NCBI GenBank assembly: GCA_007026445.1
Contig: VDMD01000001.1
Span: forward strand, 3,038,001 to 3,102,000
Direction: 5' to 3'
DNA length: 64,000 bases
DNA from: Schizophyllum amplum
Taxonomy: Eukaryota; Basidiomycota; Agaricomycetes; Agaricales; Schizophyllaceae
Part shown: positions 45,369 through 57,511 of the stretch, piece by piece
Layout of the letters: each line of letters opens with the position of its first letter
Numbering within the stretch: position 1 is the first letter of the stretch
The notes under the pieces: generated by a model
The model's database searches: none
The model's input: only the letters and a program-made list of their open reading frames with translations
Told to the model about the DNA's origin: nothing
Made by a program: the position numbers and the translations under genes

Positions 45369-48286
45369 GGGGATGTGAAAGCAATGCTGGTCGCTTGGAA
45401 TTCCTCCGTGACACCCCGTGACAACCTACTCAGTCACGGGCACCCCCCCATTTCGAACAAAAGGTCACAGCGTCTAATCAAAAACACCAACCGCCGTGCG
45501 GCCGGGACGCACCCCGGGCCCAGCACACAGGCGCCGATGCTCGCCCAACCCCTCCGACGTTTGTTTGTGCGCGATACACGCCCCGTTATCCTCTGAAACT
45601 ACGGAGAAAGCTAGGCTGCGAGCACCAGCGCAAGTCTCGAGGACGGCCCAGCCTCCCCGACAATGCACCGTCTCCTGCTCATGCCCGCACTTCAGCCTCA
45701 CTACACGACAATACTCTGGACCGTTCCGCGGTGGCGAATAACGCACATAAAGGACTTTTGCATGAACTATACCGGTACCCTCTGACCAGCGCTTGTGTCT
45801 ACAAACCGGACGTAATATGCCCATGACGCCCCTCCAGCCTACTCAGGCCAGTGCCCCAGTCAAGCCACAGCAAGTCCAGACCGCTCGTGTTCTCCGCCGA
45901 CCACTGCACCGCTGTGGCCAGCACCGACCGCCGACCGGGCGCGACACTTGCGAGGAGGGGAGACCTCTCCCCCGGAAAAGCCTCCCTGTCACGCCCAATC
46001 TCAGATCACCCCAAAAAGGTCCGTTTCAAAATCAACTGCACCAGTCGAGCACCACTCCGCCATTTCACGTCTATTGTACGTCGTTCAATGAAGTACCAAA
46101 CAAGCCCGTCATCATCATAACTACAGCCTTCCCCTCGGCGCACACAGTAAAATCCAAGCTATGCTCAACAACGCGCTCCGCGGCGTCCAGCAACGCGCCA
46201 AGATGCTCCCGTCCTCGGACCTGAAGGTCCCCCTGTCACATGCCCGCCCCGCCATAATGCGAGGGTTGATCTCGCCACGGACCGACACCGGCGTTTTATG
46301 GGCCAAAGGAGACATACGCCCCTCCGCGCGCGATCCAGACGCCCGCACCTGACGCGGACGCTTCGTCGCGCGCGAGCTGCCAAGGCACTGCTGGCGGCAC
46401 CGGCGATAGCGGAGGGACAGCTCGAGCTCGGCGGCCCGTGCCACACCTTCCAACCGCGGTCATCAACAGTCACGGCTCCCACGGTGCTTGACACAGTGGG
46501 AGCAGCACGGCAACACCACGGTGTTCGTTCGCGTCTACCGCGCTGCTGCTGCGATACACGGCGGAATCGCTGCTCTTCCATACCGTTTGTAGCACCTGTT
46601 CCATGGCAGCGCCCCCCAGAAATCATAGAGCACGGTAGCTTCCATCCGTTAGCTCGATGCCAGTCACCTAGCGGCGTATCTGAGCTGACTCCGACGAGCA
46701 TATATTACCAGGCGGTGTCATATTCCATTCAATTGTCCGCCTGCTCTTGTCACGCCACCCTCCTCTGCAGCGGCAGAAAGCACGCGGCCCCGCATGGTAC
46801 ACGAAGAACGAAGAACGAAGCTGGCGCGAGCCGGTCCCCCGCCCCCGTCGGCTGACCCGCCTCACGTTCGTCGCGTCCCGGCACCCCGACTGCACCGACG
46901 CAGCCCGGACGGGCGCCACAACTCCCGTCCAAATGTGAACGGTCTGAAGGGGTGCTACGAACGCGCACGGGGTTCCTTCATTGTACGAACCCCCGGCAGC
47001 CCAGGGTAGGCGAAAGGATTTGCGAACGTGGGCGTATCTTGCAGCGCCCGGTCGGCCGCAGGTACGCATGTACCTACACGCGCCCCCCGGGTGTGTTTGT
47101 CCAAGTCGAACCTCGGGCGTGACAGACTGGACCCACACGCCGCCACCCCATCCCCATCCAGCACTCCGACCGGCCGGCGGCGGGTCGGCGGGAGGTGCCA
47201 CCCCAGTGAACACAGCGCGCGCGCATAGACGAAAGCCCTCAACCCATGTATCCCGTCGGCTTTCTTCAACCCACCCCCCGGCTGCCCCCCGGGCGAGAAC
47301 GATCGCAGACCTCGGGCGCGAGCGCCACATTGCCATCGGATCCGTCGAACGTGACAATGATTCTGAACAATGAAGATCACGACGCGAGCCGCGAGCCCCC
47401 CCACGCCCCGCCCTCCCCCGGACAAATCAGAGCGCCTGCCTCGAAAACTAGAGCAGACCGCGCCCAGATAAGACGGGGGACAGCCCAGCCCCGCCGCACG
47501 TAAACGGTTCACCGACGTGGTCTAGTCCTGCCGATGTGACAGAGCCTGCCAGCGGCCCGTCCACGACGCGCGTCCGTCCATCCAGATAACCGCACATGGA
47601 CCGCGCGCGAGCATATGCGTGCTGAGAAATCGCGGGAGCGCTTCCGTGGTCGTCCGCGCGTCTTCCAGGCTTGCTCGAGTCGAGCGCACTGCACTGAACA
47701 TGCAGGGCAGCGATGCCGCCCAGATGAAAGATGCCGGCGGATCGCTGGCGGCAATGGGAACGATCGGTAGGCACGACACGTGGTTGCCGTCATAACAAAC
47801 CACGATCACGTGACTAAATACGGTGCCTAGCAGGTCCATAAGCGACGCGCCGGACGCTCGCGCGTCGTTTTTAGCCTTGCAAAGGCGCATATATGCTGGT
47901 TGCTTCTCACAGTGCGGTCACACAACCTCGTCCGATGCCAGATCCTTGATAGTATAGTACTGTACAGGTGTGCGATAGCAGCAGAACAATCCGGGACGAT
48001 ACGGTAGCAGTTGTATGATATAATAGCAAGTACTGTGGGGGGTATAGGCGTAGGATTCCAAGGAATGTCCCTATAGCCATGACGAAGTCTGACGAGCCGT
48101 GTAGCGCCCGCCTGCCAGACCGCGCAGATGTGTATGTGGTACAGACGGATGAATAGCGATGTGCGGGATAACGCAGAGACGAGGAGAAAGAGAACACGCT
48201 GATGAAGTCGGATAGCCAGGATCGATGTCGATGAGGGTTGGATGGGAGTGGTAGGGCGAGGAGGGCTCGAAGATGTGCCGAGGACG
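45369..48286. other. 2.9 kb stretch without a supported gene
   Basis: The longest gene-free part of the window, between two minus-strand genes. It contains the promoter of the 43504-45368 gene and the 3' flank of the 48287-49489 gene. Open frames up to about 230 codons exist on both strands, but they overlap each other, are rich in Arg/Pro/Ala/Cys and show no motif or exon structure. A C-rich stretch runs through about 47.05-47.50 kb. A small GAACGAA tandem lies near 46803-46820. A non-coding transcript is possible but not shown. Confidence 0.5.
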
Positions 48287-49489
48287 TTATGCGCGCTTAG
48301 CACTCTTGCGGCGGGGTGCGGGCGCGGCCAGTTCGGAATCGGGGTCAGCCTTCCGCTTTCCCAGGGCCGCCTTCGCAGTCGGCGTCTTCACACGCGACGG
48401 TCGCGTACTGACAGTGGTCGGGGCAGGCTTAGCAATGACGCGTGCAGCAGCGCGGCCTTTGCCCTTCTTCGTCACGCCGGTGAGCTCGAGAGCAGAGGCC
48501 TTGCCCTTGCCCCTGGGGTCCATGGGGATAACCTCAACCGCCGTGGTCGTCGATCCGGGACTGATATCGCGAGAGTCCGTGACCAGCTGCGTGGGACGGC
48601 TGATGATTCGGGGTGACGACATGGCAGGGCCCGACGGCGGGGTCGCGAGCGTGGGCGTGCTCTCCGAGGAGATCGTGCGCGAGAGCTCTGGGGTGGAGGC
48701 CATGGGCTGCGCGACCTGAGCGGGCTTGCGCGAGCGCAAGCCGGTCCGGGGCGCGACAGGCGTGGATGTGGAGGGACCAGCCTCCGCATTCGTGGCGGCA
48801 GCGGCAGCTGCCCTCGTGCGCTTCCGCGGGGGGTCGCTGGTCCCAGCAGTAGCCTTCGCAGCCGCGTCCTCCGCTGCTTTGGCCCGGGTAACGCGCCTCG
48901 TGGGCCGAGTCGCACTGCGCGTCGTCGGGCGGCTGGCGCCCGAGCGGATCTTCTTCTCCTTAGCCCACCAGGTCTCGCCGGGTGCGACGATCTTCTCGAA
49001 CCAAGGGGAGCGGCTCTTGACTGCATTGATCCAGTCTGGGTGACGCTGGGTGCCGAGGGTAAAGAGCATTGTGTCGGAGCCGTTCCACGCGTTGCCGTGG
49101 TAGATGGCCTGGTTCTTGACTTTCACTGCAATGGCTTTGATTAGTGGTAGCCCGAGTTGCAACACGTGGTATCACGCACAGACAAGCTTGTCGATGAGGG
49201 CCCCGACTATGGGCGCTTCGCGGCGACCCCACAAAAGCCAGTGGGCGGGGTCGAAGGGTTTGTAGAAGACTTCAAGAGCAGCGAGAGCAATGACGCGCCG
49301 GTCACGGTCGCGAGGCAGCTTGAGGTCCTGGCGCGCTTGCTGGAGGTAGTCCTGCACCGAGGGGTGCGCCGCACTGAGCACGACGTTCCCGCGCTGGTCT
49401 TCGAGGACGCCGAGCGCGATGGGTGTGTAGACGGGGCAGTAGAAGCCATATTTGGCCTCGAGGAGCTCCATGGCGGATGTGGTGGCCAT
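48287..49489 (-). CDS. protein of unknown function with basic, nuclear-type tail
   Basis: Two exons, about 380 residues, starting MATTSAMELLEAKYGFYCPV. The folded N-terminal part has YTPIALGVLEDQRGNVVLS, VQDYLQQARQDLKLPRDRDR, FDPAHWLLWGRREAPIVGAL, then across the intron KVKNQAIYHGNAWNGSDTML and HPDWINAVKSRSPWFEKIV. The second half is disordered, Ala/Pro/Ser/Thr-rich with many Lys/Arg patches (PPRKRTRAAA, GKRKADPDSE, PRRKSAKRA at the end), compatible with nuclear or chromatin binding. No known domain recognised. Confidence 0.75.
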
Positions 49490-50934
49490 GTTTGTTGTTG
49501 GGATGTAGGGCTACGCGGGCGGGGGTGCGGATGGTGCGGGGATTGGGGAGCTGGGCGGGCGTGAGACGGGGGCACGCGTCGACGCAGACGCTAGACACAC
49601 ACCTGAGGGTTAGACGGATCGGGTGAGCGAGCGGCGGGCGGGCGATGGGGTAGATTCGCTGGGACCGGTGGGGGCGGTCTGGCGGGGGAAGCGGCGGGGG
49701 CGGCTGGTGTGGCGAAGGGGAGTCTAAGAGTTTGTGTTGGGTGTCTGGTGCTGGGGACGCGTCGATGGGGCGGAGAAGCAGGGTGCGGGTGCGCGCGCGG
49801 GTGGTGGGGGCTCTGGTCAAACAGCGTCGGGCACGAAGCGCTACTTTCAATCACTCGAGGCGCCCCGCACGTGCTTTCTGAATCCGTTCCCCCACGTGCC
49901 CACAATAACACATCGGTCCGCCTTTGTTCTCCGCAACAATCACAATCACGAATGCGGACAATAGGGGCCGTCTTGGACAAAGGGATGCGGTACAAAGGCC
50001 CAACGATGTCTATTATTTTGCGAAGGCCCCTACGGACGCAGACTGCAGTACGGGACCCTTCAAGTATGATGCCATGGCCCTCTGAATGCCAGCCGATCAC
50101 GCGGGGATCTCAATGCACCCGGGTGCCGAGCCGCCGATTACGGCGAGAAGAGCACAATGGCTGCTCACGCGAGCGCCCTTGTTCTCGATCTCCTCGACGA
50201 GCCGGTACAGCATCGCTCGGTAAAGGTGCTGGTCTTCATGTTACTGCCCTGCAGTACATATACATATACCTGCTGCAGGCCGCGAAGCAAGCAGGTAAAC
50301 AAGGGTGCTAATAGATCGATGTCTTTCCCCCAAGCCCGCACCAAGCTCATCATCGACCATCGACGAGATAATCAATGCGATATGAGCTGGATGTGACTAG
50401 ATGCCTGGACATCGTAAATTCATCGTGGGCCGCGCCGCGGTGATAGATGCGCATGTCGCGCCTTCTCGCACCCTTCTCGAGGGTAAACGGCGAAGGGGGG
50501 CATCCGACGCGTGTCCTACTAGTCACTATCGCTCCGAGCTACATGCGCTAGATTGACGGAACATCGTTTGAGAAATGAGAACATGTCGGAAACCGCAGAA
50601 CATGTCAGCGAACGCACCGAGAACAGGAAGCAGATGGAATGACAAGTCGAGTTGCGAGGCTGTTGGACAGTCGTTTTGGACGAATAAGACGTACATACCG
50701 CCCGCGGCGCTGCGCTAGTATGTTTACGTCGAAACTCATAAGTACAAACCGCACTGCTAACACCTTGCAATCAACAAGCAGGCAGCAGCCTGATGGATCA
50801 CATCGACTGACAAAAAAGAGACGTACATGATACATACAAAATTACAGAAGGTAGTACATCATCTGTGTACACAGATCCCCCCACCCTCGCAGGCAAAGAC
50901 GGCAACTGGCAGCGGACCCGACATCGGCAGGAGA
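49490..50934. other. 1.4 kb intergenic region
   Basis: Promoter side of the 48287-49489 gene and 3' flank of the F-box gene. GC-rich near 49.5-49.8 kb, AT-richer after 50.2 kb. Open frames lack motifs. No RNA gene recognised. Confidence 0.45.
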
Positions 50935-52911
50935 TCACACGTCAAACCTCCGCACCACCACACCCGCCGCGCTACCGGTGACAATCGTGCGCTCGTCGAA
51001 CGCAACGGTGCCCTTGACGCCAACAGCGAGCTCGTCATCCACACCCCCCACGTCCTCCCCCACGCCCACTTCCACCCCTTCGCTCCCGCCCTCAATGTCC
51101 CACACCCACACACGGCCGTTCGCGCCCAGCGCGACGCAGCGTCCGTCCGCCAGCGACAGCGCCGACAGCGCGCCCTCCGCGCCGTACAGATGCCGCACGA
51201 ACGTCAGTTTCGCGGGCGCGGACGGCGACGACGGCAGTGAGAGGCGATATAGCTGGACAGGCGGGGAGGCCAGGTATGCCGAGGGTGAGGAGGGAGGCGA
51301 CGAGGGCGACGAGGGATCGGGGATGGAGGACGATATGTCAGGCGGAGGCGGCTCGCCGCCTGCCAGCACAACCCAGCGGCCGTCGGTGGCGGTATCAGCG
51401 ACGGCGACGACGCGGCGACTCCACTGGGCGCGCATGGAGCGCAGCTTGGTGTCGTCGACAAAGCCTTGGGGCACATCGAGGGCGCGAGCCGAGCGTGTTG
51501 AGGTGATCGTGAAGGGTGGTGGCGCGCGGAAAGAGTCAGCGTGCAGTAGCGACGCCGCTGAGGGTAAGACGGTTCTGGACACTGATGTTGGCGCGTGCGA
51601 TCCGGAGATCATGATTTCCGTAGTTCCCAAAGACCAGTGTGAGGGAAATACAGGCACGGCGAAAGACAGCACGAGCTTGTATGCTGTGGGTGAGGTGGGC
51701 GCATGCCCGTCCTCGGAGAGGGCGTCAGAGGCCCAGTTCGCCGTGTGCGACGACGAGGCGCCGAGCGCGCCTGTTCTTGCAGGGGTAGCTCGCGAGGGTT
51801 GTGAAGAGGGTGTCGCTTCGGCAGACGCTGCAGCGGGCTTACTGGGGTTGGCCAGCACGGCCGACAACACCATGGCGCTAGGCGGATACGACGTGAAGCT
51901 CTGAAGAGTCTCCACGCGGCGCACGGGCGTGCTTGACAGGTCATATATAAACAGGTCGAACGACGTCGACAGTGTGGTGAGGAGCGGATGATGGTACGCT
52001 GCTTGTTGCACGCGCCGCGCACCGCGGAGAGGAGTGTACGATATAGAGCATTGTGCGGCTTGGAGGTGTGCAGGGTCGATGGTGTAAACTCTGAACTCGC
52101 CGGTGGACAGGAAGGCTGCGATGCGGATGTGTCCAGCCACGGGAGGGGACTGGTCCATGGCAAGTGCGGTAATGGCAGCGCTCGCATCACTGGGGGCGTG
52201 AGGGGCGTGAGGTACGCTATTCCGGTTTGGCGGGCAGAGTATCGTGTGATGAGCGGTAGGGCTCTGTAGTCTGATGGTGGGGGGCGTCGATGGCAAAGCG
52301 GACGCGGTGATCGTGAGTGCCCCTGCGAGCAATATGTGCGTGCGCGCTCTCGGCCGTGCAGCAAGGACAGCAGCATCATGCGCCACCAGACTTGCTTCTG
52401 GCTGAGGGGAAAAGGCATGAGGCAAGCGCTCCGCGACGCAGCGCCCTGTTCAGGACGGATGGATAAGCAGTCCCGACTGCGGTTGAGAGCTCTTCGTACC
52501 AGACTTCCAGTTCGCGCTGATGCGGAACATCCATTTCCAGTCCCTGTAGTCCGCGTGCTTCCCCTCGCCTCCCCCGCCCCTCACGGCTCTGCCGGGCAGG
52601 GGGCGCACCTCCCGTCCATCCGTGCGCCCGATGAAGCCCCGGGTCCCCCGCAGTCTTGCGCGGCCGAATGTGCGCAGATAGAGCCCCTTCCAGAGATGAT
52701 TGTCCGCGGAAAGACGGGCCCAGTTTCTAGACGTCGATTGGGAGAGGCAGAGGTCTGTATACGAGAGGAAGGAGAAGCAGAGGAGGATGAGCTCGTCGTA
52801 AAGCGCGGTGTCAAAGGTGAGGGCTGGAGACGACTTGGGTGTCTGATGGGCCGCGACTTGTGCTCGCTTGCGTGGGGGGAGAGGCGCTGGGGACAGCGTA
52901 TGCTTTCCCAT
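50935..52911 (-). CDS. F-box protein with beta-propeller (WD40-like) C-terminus
   Basis: F-box proteins recruit substrates to SCF ubiquitin ligases through Skp1. The start MGKHTLSPAPLPPRKRAQ (ATG at 52911) precedes an F-box-like helix set: LYDELILLCFSFLSYTDLCL, SQSTSRNWARLSADNHLWKG and LYLRTFGRARLRG. One intron (about 52442-52491) joins ISANWKSG to RCVAERLPHAFS, the link often seen between F-box and propeller. The remaining roughly 500 residues contain blade-like strands (HIRIAAFLSTGEFRVYTID, YGAEGALSALSLADGRCVAL, GANGRVWVWDIEGG, DERTIVTGSAAGVVVRRFDV), with long Ser/Pro insertions between blades. Total about 640 residues. The substrate is unknown. Confidence 0.85.
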
Positions 52912-53077
52912 ATCTGCGACCGGATTATAGACGGAGTAGATGGTGATTAGCAAGGCGGTGGCGCGCTTGATTTGGGTCGGCCGGCATCTGCCGAACATAC
53001 TTACGCGAACGTGGATCTGGAAGTCCATACTGGTGCCACGAAAGAAGTACAATGGTATGTAAATATATTCAATGTAT

Positions 53078-56000
53078 CTAATAAGGAGTTTGTGTTGCAG
53101 CCATAGAAAATGGCCACTCTCCGTTCAACATCTCGTCGAATATCAACGGTTCTTCGATACGGAAGTCTAACGGACATCGTTGAGCTTGATCTCGTTCTTT
53201 GTAAGCAGATGCGCTCACCTCTCTGCTCTCGCGCAGCTGGACACACATCGCTCGCGGTACTCAGCGGTTGCTCGTAGAGTTCTTGACCATCAAAGCCAGG
53301 CAATTGCGCCGCGCCATCGACTTCGTTGCCTGCGATGTGCAAGTCACTTGGTAACTGGCCTTCTTCAATCGAGTTCCACATCCCGTTGTCGAACACGGAC
53401 TGGATGGCCCTACCGAACGTCTGCTGCATACCGCCAAGGGGTAAGGAGAATATCTGCATGAGCTCTTGCTCCGATATACTATCGCAAGAAAGTCCGGGCA
53501 ATGTGCCCTGCGTCGTCGAGGAAAAGTCGGAGGCCAACGTGTTGTTTTGTACGACGGTCGAGCTGTCCGCCTCGTATGGACGCTTGCTACCCTGTGAGCT
53601 GGTGTTATTTGAGAACGTGAAGCCACCCGTAGGGAACATGTTGTATATGACATCCCTGCGCAAGCCTGGGTCAGCCTGCCATATCCTGATTTGTCACAAC
53701 AAGCCCCTCACGATAGTCTGCCCGCAAACTGCCACCTCTTCTCGTACGTCGCCATGACGCGCAAGCCGGCGAAGACGCTGGTGACGTCCCTCTCTCCTTC
53801 CGCTGTATACCCCATCTGCTGCCGTCGCCAAACGTACAGGATGAGTATTATGCAGGATGAGAAGATGGACATCTGCAAGACGCATTGACATACTTCATCA
53901 GCTGCAGAAGAGCGGGCACCCTACCATGACATGGGGATACGGGATGAAGCCTCCTTTGGAATGTTGCTCGATGAGACGGAGGCACGCGCGCGCCGCGTTG
54001 GCGCAGATGGCCAGCGACGGGAAGGACTGACTGTCGCTGACTGATGGAATGAAGGGGCGGTGGACCTGCGCTTGCATCAGACTCGACATGCCAAGGGCTG
54101 CCCACGAGTACACACCTGGATCTGCGTGAGGTACATAGCGGTGTACAAGATCGCAGCCTGGTCCCGGTATTCGGCCACGGGCTGATCAGGGTCCCAGCGC
54201 ATATGGTTGGGCAGGTTATTTAGCCAATTGTTCAGTGCCGAATCAACGCAGGTGACGACGCGCATCTCCCAGTCGCGGCGCGACATGTTCGCCCGTAGGC
54301 GCGGCTTCTTGACCGAATACTAGGCAAATTAGGTCACCTTATGCACGAACGGGAATAGTCAGATTGGGGTCATACAATGGTCTTCTGCACGACACCCTTG
54401 GAGGAATGTCAATGACGTCTGCTAAAACAAAGGAAAACGATGGCTTACCAGTATATGCATGATTCGGATGTGCTGATTGTAGAAAGCGCCGCGTCCAACG
54501 TGTCCAGCGGGTTGGCTGGTTGGGTCATGCCAGTACTCGTCCTCAACTTCGAGCACCGGGTCAAGGTCGATATCGTCGCACGTTGTCGCCCGCGGACGGC
54601 CCATGAACGCAGAAATCTGCATGTCTTCGACGACGAATGCCCAAAATACACGTTTGTATAGCTCGTCTTCGATGGCGTTGCCCGTTGCACGCTTGCGGTG
54701 TGCCCCAACCTCTTGCGCAAGCCGAATGCCGAGCGACAGCGCTGAATCGCATCCTCAGCAAGTCGTTCATCCAGCAAGTTCACCCCTTACCGTTCCAAGT
54801 GTCTTCCGCGGTGGAAGTCCCGTAGGCGTAAATGACGGCGAGCTGCGACGACGATGAGGCAGACTCGAGATGAAGTCCAGTATACCACGCACCGCGCACG
54901 CTTGCAGCTCACTGAGCGAGGGTGCAGTGTGGTAGCTCCGCCGGTGCAGCTGTACCTGCGACCACCACTGCCAGCCCGCGCTGTTTTCTGAGTTGGGTCG
55001 CCGATCCGCGAACACACGGTGATCGTCTGAGTGGCGCGCAGCGATCGCACACATCACGAGGACGAGGTTGCCGTATGCGTAATCCTTGCGGTATCGGCGC
55101 GCAGCTAGGTCACGGTCGACGGTCGGGCGGTGCATGATCGGGAAGAACTTCTCCTGCTCTGAGAAGTAGACGTCGACGAGCTCGAGGAGGAAGTTATGCT
55201 CAGGGAAGTCGAGTGGTGGCTGAGTTGGGCAGGACTCCAACTCCCACTGGTAGATGATCAACGCCTGTATGCGCCCGCATGTGAGATCGCGCACTTACCG
55301 GCCGCATCGTCCAGAATTCCTGACGCCTTTTTGTAGCTGACCCAGAGCTCTTGTTTACCGCGCCAGAGTACTCAGCCCGTAAGTCAAGCGCATTCCTAAT
55401 GAAGCGCACGTTGCTGCCGTTGCCGAAGTACCGGCCCTCGCCCGAATCCAAAGCAAGTTGCCACAGCTTGTCGCTAAGGCCATTGGCACCATCGATAATT
55501 TCGTCCGAGATTGGGACCTCGTGCGAGTCTGGCATCGTCAGGTCGGGCACATCCGAGTCGTGGTCGTCTTCCACATCCCGTTGGCGCTGTGACTGAGAGT
55601 CCTGCGTCTCTTCAAGGCTGCGGGCGTACTTGGCGAGGCGCACAGCGGCCTTCTGCAGAGACGAGAGGTCTACAGTTTGGAAGAACGCGTGCGAGTCCTC
55701 GAGTATGCTCGTGACCAAGGCTTTGGAGTCAATGAATGTGGACTCGGTGTCCATGTTCTGGAACAAGTCAGAGTTGGTTGCGGGGTATGAGGCGGTCGCC
55801 GCACCAGGAGGAAGTTGTTCGTATCTTCAACAGACATCCCAAAATTGCGCTCCACTTCGCGAAGCCGTTCTGGTGCGGGCTCTTCGACATCTTTGCTGAA
55901 GCCGGGATATCAGACATGTCAACTAGGATGAAGGGGGAGTGCTTACGAGGGCGCACGTTTCTACGGGAAGGTTAGTGTGCACATGCATCCGCGGGATCGA

Positions 56001-56459
56001 GGTGAGCGCATACCCTGGAGTGTATAGCGTAATGTGTGCATAGAGAGTTGAAAGCGACACAACTGGGACAGGTAAGTCTGTGGAAAGGGGACAGTGGGGG
56101 TGTACGCACTTGCTGCAGCGACCGCCTGGGTTCTTCGCACTGTCACCTGGGGAATCTTCGTTCAGCCTGTGCGCGATAGAGTGCCTGTAAAGGACAAGGG
56201 GGCTTCACATTTGACTGTGGTTTAGTGTCAGCTCACGCCACAAGGCTCTACATAAGACGCACTTTTCCTGTTTTGTTCAGGGGGAATGGTAAGCGCCCGG
56301 CCGACTCATCTCTGGGGTCACAAACCTCCTTCGGCATATGTCGCATGCGCCTGAGGAAGGAGCTATCAAGCGACTGTGCTGCCGATGCTTAGGACAAGGC
56401 ATACCTTGCAATCTCCGCTTCTTCGACCCCGTCGTGGGAGCCGTTCCCTCTGTGCTCAT
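53078..56459 (-). CDS. Zn2Cys6 (GAL4-type) transcription factor
   Basis: Starts MSTEGTAPTTGSKKRRLQ (ATG at 56459). Small exons then rebuild the binuclear cluster GACDICRRRKIKCDSA, KNPGGRCSNCVAFNSLCTH, with all six cysteines, over five exons. The middle has EDTNNFLL joined to NMDTESTFIDSKALVT. The fungal-specific regulatory domain includes FPEHNFLLELVDVYFSEQEK, FFPIMHRPTVDRDLAARRY, YAYGNLVLVMCAIAARHSDD and SLSELQACAVRG. The end is acidic/aromatic, EEPLIFDEMLNGEWPFSMAA, ending TQTPY with stop TAG at 53078-53080. The family binds CGG-type repeats in promoters and often controls carbon, nitrogen or drug genes; the target here is unknown. Its neighbour on the other side of 305 bp is a small OB-fold-like gene transcribed away. 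Confidence 0.9.
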
Positions 56460-56764
56460 GCAGATAAATCCTAAGTGAAAAGCGGGAGCAAACGATTGTG
56501 TTCCGTGGTCTAACGCACGACGGTTCAGATAGCAAGGAGGTTGAGCGGGAACCCGCTGAGAGATGCAAGAGACGACTGTCAGCACTGATCACAATTCGGC
56601 GAAGACAACGCGTACGCCGGAGACGCGCCACTCGATCCGGACCGCGGGGCCGAATATTGATCGGAACTCGGAGCACTGCCAGTGTAAGTTCAACTTGACT
56701 TCGTCTCGGCTTTGACCTCACAAATCGCCCTCGGCTTGTCGGTTCTGGGAATTTAACGGTCCTA
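56460..56764. promoter_or_regulatory. divergent promoter of transcription factor and small OB-like gene
   Basis: The 305 bp between start codons at 56459 (minus) and 56765 (plus) must serve both genes. No other feature seen. Confidence 0.5.
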
Positions 56765-57283
56765 ATGCCTCAGCAAGAGCGCGCAACGACTACCACAATC
56801 TCCTCTATCTCAGAGGCACACCTTGGACGCAAACTACGGGTCGCTGGCCGGTTGGTGCCCAGTTTCCGTCGTTCGCTCGCCCGGATGTTGACGACGTTTG
56901 ACCGCGAAACAGACTCTTGTCGTACGATCTGCCGACATGTCTGGGCAGGGTATGTAGCAAGGAAGCAGCTGTACTCGTCGATCTATCACTGTGTGCGGGA
57001 CCTTGGATCAGGGATGCCCTTCAAGGTTGTGTGATGGTCACGGGCTATCTCGAGGCGCTTGAGGTGAGCAAGGAGCTGTGCAAGATATACAATTTCCGAC
57101 CGCATGTAGAAAGGAGCTACCGTTCCTACAGTCGCAGGTCGTTTCGCGGCCCCCCATCCTGATCCGCGCATCGTATTGAGAGCGTTGCTGGCAAGGGCCA
57201 CGCCTGATCTGGACATCGGCCTATGGGATAAAGCTGTTGGTGCGGCCCATGAAACAAGTGAAGAGCAATTTCCGTCTTGGTAG
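56765..57283 (+). CDS. small OB-fold-like protein (Ten1/Rpa3-like, tentative)
   Basis: Three exons with exact frame continuity give about 140 residues: MPQQERATTTTISSISEAHL, GRKLRVAGR joined to LLSYDLPTCLGRVCSKEAAV, LVDLSLCAGPWIRDALQGCV, MVTGYLEALE joined to KGATVPTVAGRFAAPHPDPR, then VLRALLARATPDLDIGLWDK and the end EEQFPSW. The order (GxxLRVxGRLLSYD, hydrophobic strand, VxGYLE) resembles small single-OB proteins such as Ten1 of the CST telomere complex or the RPA small subunit. The match is by pattern only. The exon structure, however, is convincing, so the gene itself is well supported. Confidence 0.6.
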
Positions 57284-57511
57284 GATTACCATCCGCGGGT
57301 CGAGACGCGCATCGCTCACGCAATATTCAGACAAGAATAGCCTCGCCATCACGCGACAATTCCCCCATTTTGGTTGCTGTTTTCCATCGAGATGCCAATG
57401 TGGCCCATCGACTGCATAATGATGAGAAAATGAGACATCGACCGAAAATAAGCGCTGCTTACGACGTGCATCTACGATGAAGGTAAGGAGCTCGTGCTGT
57501 CCTTGTCGATC

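Noticed and set aside
46668..47357. A 229-codon minus-strand open frame in the long gene-free block.
   Set aside because: It overlaps other long frames on both strands, is rich in Arg/Gly/Cys, and shows no domain or splice pattern; long frames arise by chance in GC-rich DNA.
50978..51904. A 308-codon plus-strand open frame.
   Set aside because: It is exactly antisense to the F-box/propeller gene; the minus-strand product has coherent WD-like strands, whereas this one is low-complexity Ser/Ala/Glu.
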